From JAWXVE01 sp044425575 (lineage in GTDB: Bacteria > Bacillota > Clostridia > Lachnospirales > Lachnospiraceae): a DNA stretch of 64,000 bases. Position 1 is the first letter of the stretch. The number at the start of each line of letters is the position of its first letter. The stretch is taken from the NCBI GenBank assembly GCA_044425575.1, contig JAWXVE010000001.1, positions 1-64,000 of the forward strand, in the 5' to 3' direction. This document shows positions 25,603 through 34,854 of this stretch, piece by piece. Both the position numbers and the translations under genes were made by a program. Below the pieces are notes generated by a model, which worked only from the letters and a program-made list of their open reading frames with translations, did no database searches and had not been told where the DNA came from.

Positions 25603-27474
25603 ATGAGTAAAGAATGGATGAAACAAACCAATTATAAAATTATATCAAGAAGAATATTCTTAGTTGCATACGATACAGCAGCAGCATCTTTATCGGCTGT
25701 TGCAGCGTTACTGTTGCGATATGAATTTCGTTACGAGGACATTGCCCCCGAATTTTTAGATTCTGTCATTCAGTTTATGCCATTTTCTATTTGCATTACG
25801 ATTGGTGTATTTTATATTCTGCACCTATACCATAGTTTGTGGGCATTTGCAGGAGTAACAGAGATGCAAAATGTGGTGGCAGCTTGTATGGTATCTTCTG
25901 CCTTGCAGGGAGTAGGCTTGTATGCGCTAGATTATTCAGTTCCAAGAAGTTATTACTTTATGTATGCATCGGCTTTATTAATGGCCACGGCTATTAGCCG
26001 TTTTGGATACCGTTTTGTTCGAGAATTGCGCCATAAGAATTCCAATCGTAAGAATGGAACACAAGTTATGATTATTGGGGCAGGGGAAGCTGGTAATGTA
26101 ATTATTAAGGAGATTCTATCTAGTGCATTTAGTAGAATGGTCATTCGATGTATTATTGATGATGATGCAAACAAGCACGGCAAATATATGCAAGGAATTA
26201 AGATTGCAGGTGGTCGAGATGCTATTATAGAGCAAGTTAATTTTTATGGGATTGATGAGATTATTATTGCCATGCCTTCTGCATCTAGGAGGGTAATTCG
26301 TGAAATTGTTGAAATTTGCCAAGAGACAGATTGTACTCTGCGGACTTTGCCTGGTATGTATCAATTAGTAAATGGTGAAGTGAATGTTAGTAAGCTTAGA
26401 AATGTACAAGTAGAAGATTTATTAGGACGCGATCCAGTTAAGGTAGATATGGATTCGATTATAGGATATGTACAAGGCAAGACAATATTAGTCACAGGTG
26501 GAGGCGGTTCCATAGGAAGTGAACTATGTCGTCAAATTGCAAGTCATAATCCCAAGCACCTGATTCTAGTTGATATTTATGAAAATAATGCATATGATGT
26601 ACAACAGGAATTACGTCTACAGTATCCTAAGTTGAATTTAACTGTTTTAATTGCATCTGTTCGCAATACCAACCGAGTGAATGCTATTTTCGCCCAATAT
26701 CACCCTGATATTGTATACCATGCAGCAGCTCACAAGCACGTTCCACTTATGGAAAAAAGCCCCAATGAGGCAATTAAGAACAATGTATTTGGAACTTTTA
26801 AGGTGGCAAATGCAGCAGCCAACTATGGCACTTCTAAATTTGTTATGATTTCTACGGATAAGGCAGTGAATCCAACGAATATTATGGGAGCTTCTAAACG
26901 CATTTGTGAAATGATGATTCAAATATTTAATAATAATTATAAGACAGAATTTGTGGCAGTTCGATTTGGGAATGTACTAGGTAGTAATGGTAGTGTGATC
27001 CCACTATTTCAAAGACAAATTGCAGCAGGTGGACCAGTTACTGTAACGCATCCCGATATTATTCGATATTTTATGACCATTCCTGAAGCGGTCTCTCTTG
27101 TATTACAAGCAGGTGCTTTTGCAGAAGGAGGGGAAATATTTGTTCTAGATATGGGCGAGCCAGTAAAAATCTTAGATTTAGCCAAGAATCTCATTCGTTT
27201 ATCAGGATTTAAAGTGAATGAAGATATCATGATTGAATTTAGTGGATTACGTCCAGGAGAAAAGCTATACGAGGAATTACTCCTGGAAGAAGAAGGACTT
27301 CGAGAAACAGCAAATAAGATGATCCATATTGGACAACCAATTGAAATGGATGAAGGAAAGTTCTTTCAAATCTTGTATGAATTAAAACGCTATGCCAATG
27401 GCGAAGACCCCGCTATACGCGAAAAAGTACAAGAATTAGTGCCAACTTATTCTGTTAATCAGGAGGAATATTAG
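25603..27474 (+). CDS. Membrane-bound UDP-HexNAc 4,6-dehydratase (PglF/CapD type)
   Basis: The 623-residue protein has four or five N-terminal helices (residues ~15-130), a first Rossmann segment (VMIIGAGEAGNVII near 155) and a full SDR domain (ILVTGGGGSIGSELCRQIA near 290, YHAAAHKHVPLMEKSPNEA near 370). The active-site word STDKAVNPTNIMGASK near 418 has Met in place of the SDR Tyr, the hallmark of the retaining PglF/WbpM class. It makes UDP-2-acetamido-4-keto-2,4,6-trideoxyglucose, the precursor of bacillosamine, QuiNAc and FucNAc. The aminotransferase at 28630, the PglC-like PGT at 29793 and the PglA-like GT at 30441 follow, as in a pgl locus. No PglD acetyltransferase is seen. Confidence 0.9.
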   Translation: MSKEWMKQTNYKIISRRIFLVAYDTAAASLSAVAALLLRYEFRYEDIAPEFLDSVIQFMPFSICITIGVFYILHLYHSLWAFAGVTEMQNVVAACMVSSALQGVGLYALDYSVPRSYYFMYASALLMATAISRFGYRFVRELRHKNSNRKNGTQVMIIGAGEAGNVIIKEILSSAFSRMVIRCIIDDDANKHGKYMQGIKIAGGRDAIIEQVNFYGIDEIIIAMPSASRRVIREIVEICQETDCTLRTLPGMYQLVNGEVNVSKLRNVQVEDLLGRDPVKVDMDSIIGYVQGKTILVTGGGGSIGSELCRQIASHNPKHLILVDIYENNAYDVQQELRLQYPKLNLTVLIASVRNTNRVNAIFAQYHPDIVYHAAAHKHVPLMEKSPNEAIKNNVFGTFKVANAAANYGTSKFVMISTDKAVNPTNIMGASKRICEMMIQIFNNNYKTEFVAVRFGNVLGSNGSVIPLFQRQIAAGGPVTVTHPDIIRYFMTIPEAVSLVLQAGAFAEGGEIFVLDMGEPVKILDLAKNLIRLSGFKVNEDIMIEFSGLRPGEKLYEELLLEEEGLRETANKMIHIGQPIEMDEGKFFQILYELKRYANGEDPAIREKVQELVPTYSVNQEEY

Positions 27475-27475
27475 G

Positions 27476-27674
27476 ATGAAACATATGGCAATAGAACATA
27501 AGAAGAGTATTCTTTCTTATTGTGAGCCTAGGAATTATTATTAATGTAGTTGTAGTGGGAACAACCATTTTCACTCAAACTAGGTATATGATTTACAATT
27601 TCCCACTTTTTTACACTTCATTTGTGTGGATGATTTATGGAATTTTTGGTAAAATATTAGACAAGAAGGAGTAA
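27476..27674 (+). pseudogene. Small membrane protein ORF, apparently frameshifted
   Basis: ATG 27476 has AGGAGG upstream, overlapping the end of the dehydratase gene, but its frame stops after 22 codons (27542). Another frame, open from 27495 to the stop at 27672, encodes a hydrophobic peptide. It runs through VFFLIVSLGIIINVVVVG and, after a short polar part, FVWMIYGIFGKILDKKE, and has no good start of its own apart from GTG 27522. Joining the two frames would give a roughly 65-residue protein with two membrane segments. I do not recognise it. A +1 shift, or a 2-base loss, near 27495-27510 is needed, so it may be a decayed gene or a sequence error. Confidence 0.4.
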
Positions 27675-27676
27675 AC

Positions 27677-28624
27677 ATGGATAAAATTGCAGTATTGATT
27701 CCTTGTTATAACGAGGAAGTAACCATACGAAAAGTAATATGTGATGCAAGAGAAGCATTACCAGAGGCCACCATTTATGTATACGATAATAACTCAACAG
27801 ATCAAACAGTAGTGATTGCAAAAGAAGAAGGTGCCACAGTGCGTTGCGAACGCCAGCAAGGAAAGGGCAATGTAATTCGAAGAATGTTTCGCGAGATAGA
27901 AGCACAATGCTATCTAATGATAGATGGAGACGATACCTACCCACTTACCAATGCAAGAGAAATGGTAGAGTTAGTTCTAGAAAAGCAATCGGATATGGTG
28001 GTAGGAGACCGCTTATCTTCTACGTATTTTGAAGAAAATAAGAGACCATTTCATAATTTTGGTAATTCTATTGTGCGAGGAAGTATTAACACCCTATTTC
28101 ATTCTAATATTAAAGATATTATGACTGGATACCGTGCATTTAGTTATGAATTTGTGAAGACATTTCCAGTGTTATCGAAGGGATTTGAAATTGAAACAGA
28201 GATGACCATTCATGCAGTGCATAAAAATATGCAAGTAGACAATGTGATTGTAGATTATAGGGACCGACCAGAAGGTAGCGAATCCAAGTTAAACACTTAT
28301 TCAGATGGAATAAAAGTCATTGCTATGATTATACGTTTATTTAGTGTATACAAACCGTTAACAACTTTTGGCTCCCTTGCAATTCTTTTATTTATAGCAC
28401 CATGTATTCTTGTAATTCCTATTTTTATAGAGTATTTTCTGACAGGATTAGTGCCACGTATTCCTACCTTAATTGTATGTGGTTGTACCTTATTAGCATC
28501 TATGCAATCACTTTTTGCAGGACTAATCTTACATAACATTGGTGAGAAGGATCGGCGGGATTTTGAACATAATCTAAGAACCTCTGCTTATCATAAAATG
28601 CGATTGCAGGAGAAAGGTTGGTAA
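27677..28624 (+). CDS. Dolichyl-phosphate-mannose-synthase-like family 2 glycosyltransferase
   Basis: The 315-residue protein has a GT-A domain (IAVLIPCYNEEVTI, VYDNNSTDQT near residue 34, LMIDGDDTYPL near 83 as the DxD region) and two C-terminal helices (about residues 233-255 and 262-285). It is of the DPM1/Actinobacteria-type group that builds polyprenyl-phosphate sugars. With those at 1541 and 22115 it makes three such enzymes in the window. It starts 2 bases after the decayed small ORF, with AAGGAG in that ORF's tail. It lies ahead of the Pgl-like aminotransferase and PGT, so its lipid-phosphate sugar may modify the glycan made by that module. The donor sugar is unknown. Confidence 0.83.
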   Translation: MDKIAVLIPCYNEEVTIRKVICDAREALPEATIYVYDNNSTDQTVVIAKEEGATVRCERQQGKGNVIRRMFREIEAQCYLMIDGDDTYPLTNAREMVELVLEKQSDMVVGDRLSSTYFEENKRPFHNFGNSIVRGSINTLFHSNIKDIMTGYRAFSYEFVKTFPVLSKGFEIETEMTIHAVHKNMQVDNVIVDYRDRPEGSESKLNTYSDGIKVIAMIIRLFSVYKPLTTFGSLAILLFIAPCILVIPIFIEYFLTGLVPRIPTLIVCGCTLLASMQSLFAGLILHNIGEKDRRDFEHNLRTSAYHKMRLQEKGW

Positions 28625-28629
28625 TTCTT

Positions 28630-29775
28630 ATGAGTAATCGAACAAGTGGAAGAATATTTCTGTCATCACCAACAATGAATGGGGCAGAACAACAATATAT
28701 ACAAGAGGCATTTGATACAAATTGGGTAGCACCACTTGGTACAAACGTAAATGAATTTGAGAAGGAACTAGCACAATATGTGGGAAGTGGATATGGTGCT
28801 GCACTCAGTGCAGGAACGGCAGCTATTCATTTAGCACTTAAACTATCAGATGTTCAACAAGGAGATTTTGTATTTGTATCTACTTTGACCTTTTCCGCTA
28901 CTTGTAACCCAATTGTATATGAAAAAGCGAATCCTGTTTTTATTGATTCAGAACCAGATACATGGAATATGTCGCCAGAAGCATTGGAGAAGGCATTTCT
29001 CGCCTATCCAAAACCAAAGGCAGTAATCTTAGTTCATTTATATGGAACTCCAGCTAAACTAGATGAGATTATGGCAATTTGTGAAAAACATCAAGTTCCG
29101 CTTATTGAAGATGCAGCAGAGTCATTAGGAGCTACTTATAAGGGAAAGCAAACTGGAACTTTTGGACGAATGGGAATCTATTCCTTTAATGGCAATAAGA
29201 TTATCACCACATCGGGTGGTGGAATGCTTGTATCACAGGACGAAGCATTGATTCAACGAGCACGATTTCTAGCAACACAAGCAAGAGATCCGGCAAGACA
29301 TTACCAGCACTCTGAAATCGGATATAATTATAGAATGTCTAATATTGTAGCTGGAATTGGTAGAGGTCAAATGACTTGTTTAGACAATCATATTCAGAAG
29401 AAGAAAGAACTTTATCTAGAATATAAGGAAGGATTTGCAATTATTCCAGAGATCACTATGAATCCAATGAATCTACACGGAGAAAGTAATTATTGGCTAT
29501 CCTGCATGACTTTGTCTAAGGATTCTAGTGTAACGAAAGATAAGATTATGGACTTGTTGGAAGGTGAAAATATCGAAGCCAGACCTATTTGGAAACCAAT
29601 GCACCTACAACCTGTTTTTACACAATATGGGTTCGTACCTCACACAGAGGAGGAGATTTCCGTAGCAGAGGATATTTTTGCACGAGGAGTTTGCTTGCCA
29701 AGTGATGTGAAGAATACATCAGCAGATATGGCATATATTATAGAATGCGTTCAATCACTATTCGCAAAATCCTAG
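28630..29775 (+). CDS. DegT/DnrJ/EryC1 aminotransferase (PglE-like)
   Basis: The 381-residue PLP enzyme starts at ATG 28630; the longer frame from 28618 overlaps the previous gene. It opens with GRIFLSSPTMNGAEQQYIQE and has NTNWVAPLG-like spacing before LSAGTAAIHLALKL near residue 61. VPLIEDAAESLGATYKG lies near 157 and IYSFNGNKIITTSGGG near 180, with the catalytic Lys in NGNK. SFNGNK and the early WVAPLG word are typical of PglE/WbpE-type enzymes acting on 4-keto-6-deoxy UDP-HexNAc. The preceding retaining dehydratase supplies that substrate. The product would be UDP-4-amino-4,6-dideoxy-GlcNAc, which a PglD or a formyltransferase could then acylate. Confidence 0.87.
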   Translation: MSNRTSGRIFLSSPTMNGAEQQYIQEAFDTNWVAPLGTNVNEFEKELAQYVGSGYGAALSAGTAAIHLALKLSDVQQGDFVFVSTLTFSATCNPIVYEKANPVFIDSEPDTWNMSPEALEKAFLAYPKPKAVILVHLYGTPAKLDEIMAICEKHQVPLIEDAAESLGATYKGKQTGTFGRMGIYSFNGNKIITTSGGGMLVSQDEALIQRARFLATQARDPARHYQHSEIGYNYRMSNIVAGIGRGQMTCLDNHIQKKKELYLEYKEGFAIIPEITMNPMNLHGESNYWLSCMTLSKDSSVTKDKIMDLLEGENIEARPIWKPMHLQPVFTQYGFVPHTEEEISVAEDIFARGVCLPSDVKNTSADMAYIIECVQSLFAKS

Positions 29776-29792
29776 TGAGAAAAGGGGATACC

Positions 29793-30401
29793 ATGTACCA
29801 AAAGTATGGAAAGAGAATCTTAGATGTAGCCATTGCACTCACGGCGTTGGTCATTGCATTGCCAATTATGGTGATACTAGCAGTGCTTATTTTCTGCTTT
29901 CTAGGTTCTCCCGTGATTTTCACCCAAGAGAGACCGGGGAAAAATGAGGTTGTGTTTAAGTTGTATAAGTTTCGTTCTATGAGCCAGAAGAAAGATAAAC
30001 AAGGCAATCTTTTGCCTGATGAAATGCGATTAACAAAGTTTGGTAAATTATTAAGAAGTACTAGTTTAGATGAATTACCCGAATTATTTAATATTATTAA
30101 AGGCGATATGAGTATTGTAGGACCAAGACCCTTGCTAGTTGAGTATTTGCCATATTACACCAAAGAAGAGCGAATTCGTCATAGTGTGTTGCCAGGTCTT
30201 ACTATTCCAGATGTATTGTATAAGAATCTACATAATAGTTGGGATGAACAATTAAATCATGATATTTGGTATGCCCACCATTGTTCATTTCGAACAGATT
30301 GTAGAATTGTGGTGGCAACTGTAGGGAAATTAATGCAGAGGAATAAAGAGCAATATGGAAGTTATGTACGGGGAAAATTAAGTGATGAGCGTAAGAAATA
30401 G
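29793..30401 (+). CDS. Short PglC-like phosphoglycosyltransferase
   Basis: This 202-residue protein is the minimal monotopic PGT: one re-entrant N-terminal helix (residues ~10-36), VFKLYKFRSM near residue 58, STSLDELPELFNIIKGDMS near 88 and VGPRPLLVEYLPYY near 107. The DE dyad in LDELPE is the catalytic pair. PglC transfers diacetamido-bacillosamine-phosphate to undecaprenyl phosphate. Here the dehydratase at 25603 and aminotransferase at 28630 make a fitting donor precursor. ATG 29793 has AAAGGGG 6 bases upstream; a longer frame from 29745 overlaps the aminotransferase gene. It is the second of three initiating enzymes in the window and the only short one. Confidence 0.9.
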   Translation: MYQKYGKRILDVAIALTALVIALPIMVILAVLIFCFLGSPVIFTQERPGKNEVVFKLYKFRSMSQKKDKQGNLLPDEMRLTKFGKLLRSTSLDELPELFNIIKGDMSIVGPRPLLVEYLPYYTKEERIRHSVLPGLTIPDVLYKNLHNSWDEQLNHDIWYAHHCSFRTDCRIVVATVGKLMQRNKEQYGSYVRGKLSDERKK

Positions 30402-30440
30402 AGATGAAAATGATATTAATAGCTTGAAATGAGAAGAATT

Positions 30441-31556
30441 ATGAAAACAATAATGATATTAACAAACAGTGATAAAGGGTTGCATGATTTCAGAAATGAA
30501 GTATTACTTAGGCTAATTGAGAAATCCTATCAGGTAGTCATTGTGTCTCCAATGGAATTGTATAGAGAGTATTTTGAATCAATTGGATGCAAGTGTATTC
30601 CTATGGAGATACAGAGGCGTGGAATGAATCCCATCACAGATTTCAAGTTGTTCCAAGCATATAGAAGGTTATTGAAAAAGATGAACCCTTATGTGGTATT
30701 AACCTATACCATTAAACCAAATGTGTACGGTGGACTTGCTTGTCGAATACAGCATATCACCTACTTTTCTAATGTAACAGGACTAGGCACAAGCTTGACA
30801 GGAAATAGTAAGATGAAACATTTTATCCTAATGTTATATCGAATGGGGCTAAAAGGAGCACGGTGTGTTTTCTTTCAAAACAAGACAAATTTAGAATTTA
30901 TGCAAAAATACGATTGCATTCAGGCTAAAGTACGTCTCTTACCTGGTTCTGGTATTAATTTAGAGGAATTTGCATATGAGACCTATCCAGAAGAAGGAAC
31001 TATTCGATTGCTTACCATTGGTCGCATTATGAAGGATAAAGGAATTAGAGAATTATTAAATGTGATTCCACAGATATGTGAAGAATTTGACAATGTTATT
31101 TTCGAATTACTAGGAGAGTACGAGGAAGAAGATCGTATTTTACTAGAACCTATCATAGAAAACTTGCAAAAAGCAGGTATGATAAGGTATTATGGTTATC
31201 AAGAGAATGCAAGAGAATATATTAAGAAGGCACATATACTCATTCACCCATCCTATCACGAGGGCATGTCCAATGTTATGTTAGAGGCAGCAGCTACAGG
31301 GCGCCCCATTATTGCAAGTGATATTCCTGGATGTAGAGAAATCATACAAGATGGTAGAACAGGAATGTTATGTAAGTCGAAAGAGGAAGAGTCTTTATAT
31401 AAAAGTCTACATACTATGCTAAAGAAAAGTACGCAGGAACGAGAAGAAATGGGACAAGCGGGAAGAGAATATGTGGAGAAGCATTTCAGTCGAACATTAG
31501 TAGTTGATGCCTACCTAGAAGAAATTAAAGCTGTAACTCAGGATACAGAGAAGTAG
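30441..31556 (+). CDS. PglA-like GT4 glycosyltransferase
   Basis: The 371-residue GT-B enzyme begins TIMILTNSDKGLHDFRNEVL and has IQRRGMNPITDFKLFQAYRR near residue 59, YTIKPNVYGGLACR near 88 and FSNVTGLGTSLTG near 108. These features are shared by PglA and the GT4 enzymes that add the second sugar after a short PGT. The donor domain ends with HPSYHEGMSNVMLEAAATGR near residue 268 (EX7E). It follows the PglC-like PGT by 39 bases and probably catalyses the next step on the same lipid-linked intermediate. ATG 30441 is preferred over ATG 30429 because GAGAAGA lies between them. PglA itself adds GalNAc; the donor here is unproved. Confidence 0.82.
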   Translation: MKTIMILTNSDKGLHDFRNEVLLRLIEKSYQVVIVSPMELYREYFESIGCKCIPMEIQRRGMNPITDFKLFQAYRRLLKKMNPYVVLTYTIKPNVYGGLACRIQHITYFSNVTGLGTSLTGNSKMKHFILMLYRMGLKGARCVFFQNKTNLEFMQKYDCIQAKVRLLPGSGINLEEFAYETYPEEGTIRLLTIGRIMKDKGIRELLNVIPQICEEFDNVIFELLGEYEEEDRILLEPIIENLQKAGMIRYYGYQENAREYIKKAHILIHPSYHEGMSNVMLEAAATGRPIIASDIPGCREIIQDGRTGMLCKSKEEESLYKSLHTMLKKSTQEREEMGQAGREYVEKHFSRTLVVDAYLEEIKAVTQDTEK

Positions 31557-31586
31557 AGTTGAACATGTGAAGGAGAATAGAGAATC

Positions 31587-32903
31587 ATGAATTTATATGC
31601 AGAAATTGCAGATGGAAATGAAAAAATATCATTAGTAGGACTTGGGTATGTAGGCATGCCAATTGCAGTTGCTTTTGCCAAGAAAGTCAAGGTGGTAGGG
31701 TTTGATTTAAATAAAGAAAAAATCGAACTATACTTAAATGGTGTAGATCCTACAAAAGAAGTGGGAGATGAGGTCATTCAGAATACGTCAGTAGAATTTA
31801 CTGCAGATGAAACAAAGTTAAGGGAAGCCAAATTTCATATTGTAGCAGTTCCGACACCTGTTAATGCTGATCATACACCAGATTTAACACCAGTAGAAGG
31901 GGCAAGTAGAATCCTAGGTCGTAATTTAACAAAAGGCTCTATTGTAGTCTTTGAATCTACTGTGTATCCAGGTGTAACAGAAGATATTTGTATACCAATT
32001 CTAGAAGAAGAATCAGGGCTTAAGTGTGGAGAAGACTTTACAGTAGGGTATTCACCAGAACGTATTAATCCGGGAGATAAAGTACACCGCCTTGAAACCA
32101 TTACAAAGATTGTGTCAGGAATGGATGAAGAATCCTTAGATACCATAGCAAAAATCTACGAATTAGTTGTGGAAGTAGGTGTTTACCGTGCAGAAAGTAT
32201 TAAAGTAGCAGAAGCGGCTAAGGTAATTGAAAATAGTCAAAGAGATATTAACATTGCCTTTATGAACGAATTATCTATTATTTTCAACAAAATGGGTATT
32301 GATACACAAGCAGTGTTAAAAGCGGCAGGGACAAAGTGGAACTTTTTACCATTCTTCCCAGGGTTAGTAGGAGGGCATTGTATTGGAGTTGACCCTTATT
32401 ACTTAACTTATAAGGCGGAGGAGCTTGGCTACCATTCACAGATTATCTTATCAGGTCGTCGCATTAATGATGATATGGGAAGATATGTGGCGGAAAGTAT
32501 TGTAAAGAAATTAATACAAGCAGAGCTTCCTGTAAATCATGCCAACGTAGCGATTTTAGGATTTACCTTTAAAGAAAATTGTCCAGATACAAGAAACACA
32601 AAAGTGATTGATATTTATAAGGAATTACAGGAGTACGGTATTACTCCAATGGTTGCAGACCCAGCGGCAGATGCAGAAGAAGCGAAGAAATTATATGGGA
32701 TTGAATTCGTAGATATAAATACAATAAAAGATATGGATGCAGTAATTTTGGCAGTATCACATGATGAGTTTACGAAGCTAGGACAAGAAGAATTATCAGT
32801 AATGTTTAATCAGACAAATGGAACAAAAGTCTTAATCGATATTAAAGGAATCTTAAACCGTAGAGAATACGAAGGTGCGGGCTATTCTTATTGGAGATTA
32901 TAG
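31587..32903 (+). CDS. tviB: UDP-HexNAc 6-dehydrogenase (TviB/WbpO-like)
   Basis: The 438-residue NAD-dependent enzyme has the Rossmann loop VGLGYVGMPIAVAFA near residue 16, GYSPERINPGD near 154 and the catalytic Cys in GGHCIGVDPYYLTYKAEELG near 262. The third domain has LGFTFKENCPDTRNTK near 325. This spacing and the GVDPYYLTYKAxxLGY word match the TviB/WbpO group, which oxidises UDP-GlcNAc or UDP-GalNAc to the uronic acid in two NAD-linked steps. AAGGAG precedes the ATG. The next gene is a TviC/WbpP-like 4-epimerase, giving the pair that makes UDP-GalNAcA in Vi antigen synthesis. It is cytoplasmic and full length. Confidence 0.9.
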   Translation: MNLYAEIADGNEKISLVGLGYVGMPIAVAFAKKVKVVGFDLNKEKIELYLNGVDPTKEVGDEVIQNTSVEFTADETKLREAKFHIVAVPTPVNADHTPDLTPVEGASRILGRNLTKGSIVVFESTVYPGVTEDICIPILEEESGLKCGEDFTVGYSPERINPGDKVHRLETITKIVSGMDEESLDTIAKIYELVVEVGVYRAESIKVAEAAKVIENSQRDINIAFMNELSIIFNKMGIDTQAVLKAAGTKWNFLPFFPGLVGGHCIGVDPYYLTYKAEELGYHSQIILSGRRINDDMGRYVAESIVKKLIQAELPVNHANVAILGFTFKENCPDTRNTKVIDIYKELQEYGITPMVADPAADAEEAKKLYGIEFVDINTIKDMDAVILAVSHDEFTKLGQEELSVMFNQTNGTKVLIDIKGILNRREYEGAGYSYWRL

Positions 32904-32915
32904 AAAAGAGGAAAA

Positions 32916-33890
32916 ATGGGCTATAAACAATTAAAGTTTCCACAAGAAAGCATATTCCTAGTAACAGGTGGTGCTGGATTTATTGGAACGAATTTATGTG
33001 AGGCAATTCTAAACATGGGGTATGAGGTTCGCTGTTTAGATGACCTTTCTACTGGAAAAGCAGCACATGTACAATTATTTGAAAATCATCCGAAGTATAC
33101 GTTTGTGAGGGGCGATATTAAAGATTTGGAAACGTGTATGGAAGCTTGTAAAGGTGTGGATTACGTATTACATCAAGCGGCATGGGGAAGTGTACCTCGC
33201 AGCATTGAAATGCCATTATTTTATGAGCAGAATAATATTATGGGAACCCTTAATATGATGGAAGCTGCTAGACAAAATGGAGTCAAGAAGTTCGTCTATG
33301 CATCTAGTTCGTCTGTATATGGAGACCATCCACAGTTGCCTAAGAAAGAAGGTGTGGAAGGTGAGTTGCTATCCCCATATGCATTAACAAAACGAACCAA
33401 TGAAGAATATGGTAAGCTCTACACGAAGTTATATGGACTTGATACGTATGGAATGCGTTATTTCAACGTATTTGGTAGGAGACAGAACCCAGAAGGGATG
33501 TATGCAGCAGTAATTCCGAAATTCTTAAAACAATTACTTGCAGGCGAAGTGCCAACCATTAATGGAGATGGCAGACAATCAAGAGACTTTACCTATATTG
33601 ATAATGTAATTGAAGCCAATTTAAAGGCGTGTCTTGCGTCTTCTGAGGCAGCAGGCAATGCATTTAACATAGGATATGGTGGTAGGGAATTCTTAATTGA
33701 TATTTATCATCATTTATGTGAAGCACTTGAATTAAAAGTAGAACCTAATTTTGGACCAAATCGATTAGGAGATGTAAGAGATTCAAATGCCGATATTTCA
33801 AAAGCAAGAGAATTGTTATCATATGACCCAGAATATGATTTTAAGGCAGGAATTACACTAGCCATTGAGTGGTATAAGGAGAATCTATAG
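32916..33890 (+). CDS. tviC: UDP-HexNAc(A) 4-epimerase (TviC/WbpP-like)
   Basis: The 324-residue SDR enzyme opens with FLVTGGAGFIGTNLCEAIL near residue 14 and has LDDLSTGK near 41, LHQAAWGSVPRSIEMP near 89, ASSSSVYGDHP near 129 and SPYALTKRTNEEY near 152 (the Y..xK pair). It continues with YFNVFGRRQNPEGMYAAVIP near 187. The early loop, with the GSVPRS word and a long RRQNPxGxYAAVIP, is the WbpP/TviC type that prefers N-acetylated substrates. It most probably interconverts UDP-GlcNAcA and UDP-GalNAcA (or the neutral sugars) together with the preceding dehydrogenase. The gap is 12 bases with AAGAGGAAAA before the start. Full length. Confidence 0.88.
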   Translation: MGYKQLKFPQESIFLVTGGAGFIGTNLCEAILNMGYEVRCLDDLSTGKAAHVQLFENHPKYTFVRGDIKDLETCMEACKGVDYVLHQAAWGSVPRSIEMPLFYEQNNIMGTLNMMEAARQNGVKKFVYASSSSVYGDHPQLPKKEGVEGELLSPYALTKRTNEEYGKLYTKLYGLDTYGMRYFNVFGRRQNPEGMYAAVIPKFLKQLLAGEVPTINGDGRQSRDFTYIDNVIEANLKACLASSEAAGNAFNIGYGGREFLIDIYHHLCEALELKVEPNFGPNRLGDVRDSNADISKARELLSYDPEYDFKAGITLAIEWYKENL

Positions 33891-33909
33891 AAATTATAGG
33901 AGAGAATCG

Positions 33910-34830
33910 ATGCATTATGAATTTGTGTTGTTTGGTGTAAAGGATGCAACAGAAGAAATTGCACAGTATGTCGAAGAAAATTTACGCAAAGTAGATTTGA
34001 TTGTTACCATAGATCCTTGCGTTTTGTCAAATAACCATGTAGCGGGTTATAAAGGCCTTTCAGAATTGACACAGCGATATCAGATTCCGATTTTTGAGAC
34101 AAAAGATTATGGACTAAACGATCAAGAGACCAAACAATTTTTCACGGAACATACATTTGGCATTGCAGTATCCATGGGATGGCAACGGATTATTCCAACA
34201 CATGTATTAGAATCCTTTGAACATGGAATATTTGGATTTCATGGTTCTTGTGGATATCTACCCTATGGAAGAGGACGTTCACCCCTTAACTGGTCCATGA
34301 TTAATGGGGATACTAGATTTATCTTGAACTTATTTCAATATGATGAGCAGGCAGATAGTCCCAATGTATTTGCGAATGAGATGTTTGGAATTACAGAATA
34401 TGATACCATTCGTACTTTGCAATATAAGAATATAATTGTATCAAAGCGTTTGATTAAGCGATTGGTCAAGGCGTATGAGTCGAATCATATTACAATTAAT
34501 CAAGTATCAAAAGATTCTGATAGTTGGTATTGCAAACGAACTGCGAAAGATGGCAAATTAGATTTTACGAAGAAAACGAGAGAACTCTATAACTTAATTA
34601 GGGGGGTGTCGGAGCCATTTCCTGGTGCATTTGCATATTGCAACGAGGAAAAAGTAACCATATGGGAGGCGTATCCTTTTGATGAAATGCTTGATTTTTC
34701 AGAATATCAGGTAGGAGAAGTAATTGAGAAAATGGATGATTGCTTCGTTATAAGAACAATTGATGGATCCCTTGTAATCAAGCGATATGAAGCAAATTGT
34801 ACAATTGCAGTTGGGGATATAATGTTATAG
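33910..34830 (+). CDS. Formyltransferase-fold protein with altered catalytic triad
   Basis: The 306-residue protein has the core of the methionyl-tRNA/sugar-nucleotide formyltransferase family. FGFHGSCGYLPYGRGRSPLN near residue 113 corresponds to N.HxSLLPxYRGxxPxxW, and DEQADSPNVFANEMFGI near 154 corresponds to the D-x-G-x-I region. The usual catalytic Asn two residues before the His is Gly here, so the N-H-D triad is incomplete as read. ATG 33910 has AGGAGAG 4 bases upstream; the longer frame from 33865 overlaps the epimerase. It sits after the TviB/TviC pair and 3.5 kb after a 4-aminosugar module with no acetyltransferase. N-formylation of that amine is possible but not proved. Confidence 0.65.
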   Translation: MHYEFVLFGVKDATEEIAQYVEENLRKVDLIVTIDPCVLSNNHVAGYKGLSELTQRYQIPIFETKDYGLNDQETKQFFTEHTFGIAVSMGWQRIIPTHVLESFEHGIFGFHGSCGYLPYGRGRSPLNWSMINGDTRFILNLFQYDEQADSPNVFANEMFGITEYDTIRTLQYKNIIVSKRLIKRLVKAYESNHITINQVSKDSDSWYCKRTAKDGKLDFTKKTRELYNLIRGVSEPFPGAFAYCNEEKVTIWEAYPFDEMLDFSEYQVGEVIEKMDDCFVIRTIDGSLVIKRYEANCTIAVGDIML

Positions 34831-34854
34831 AAATGGATGAGTGGAGATAGTGAC

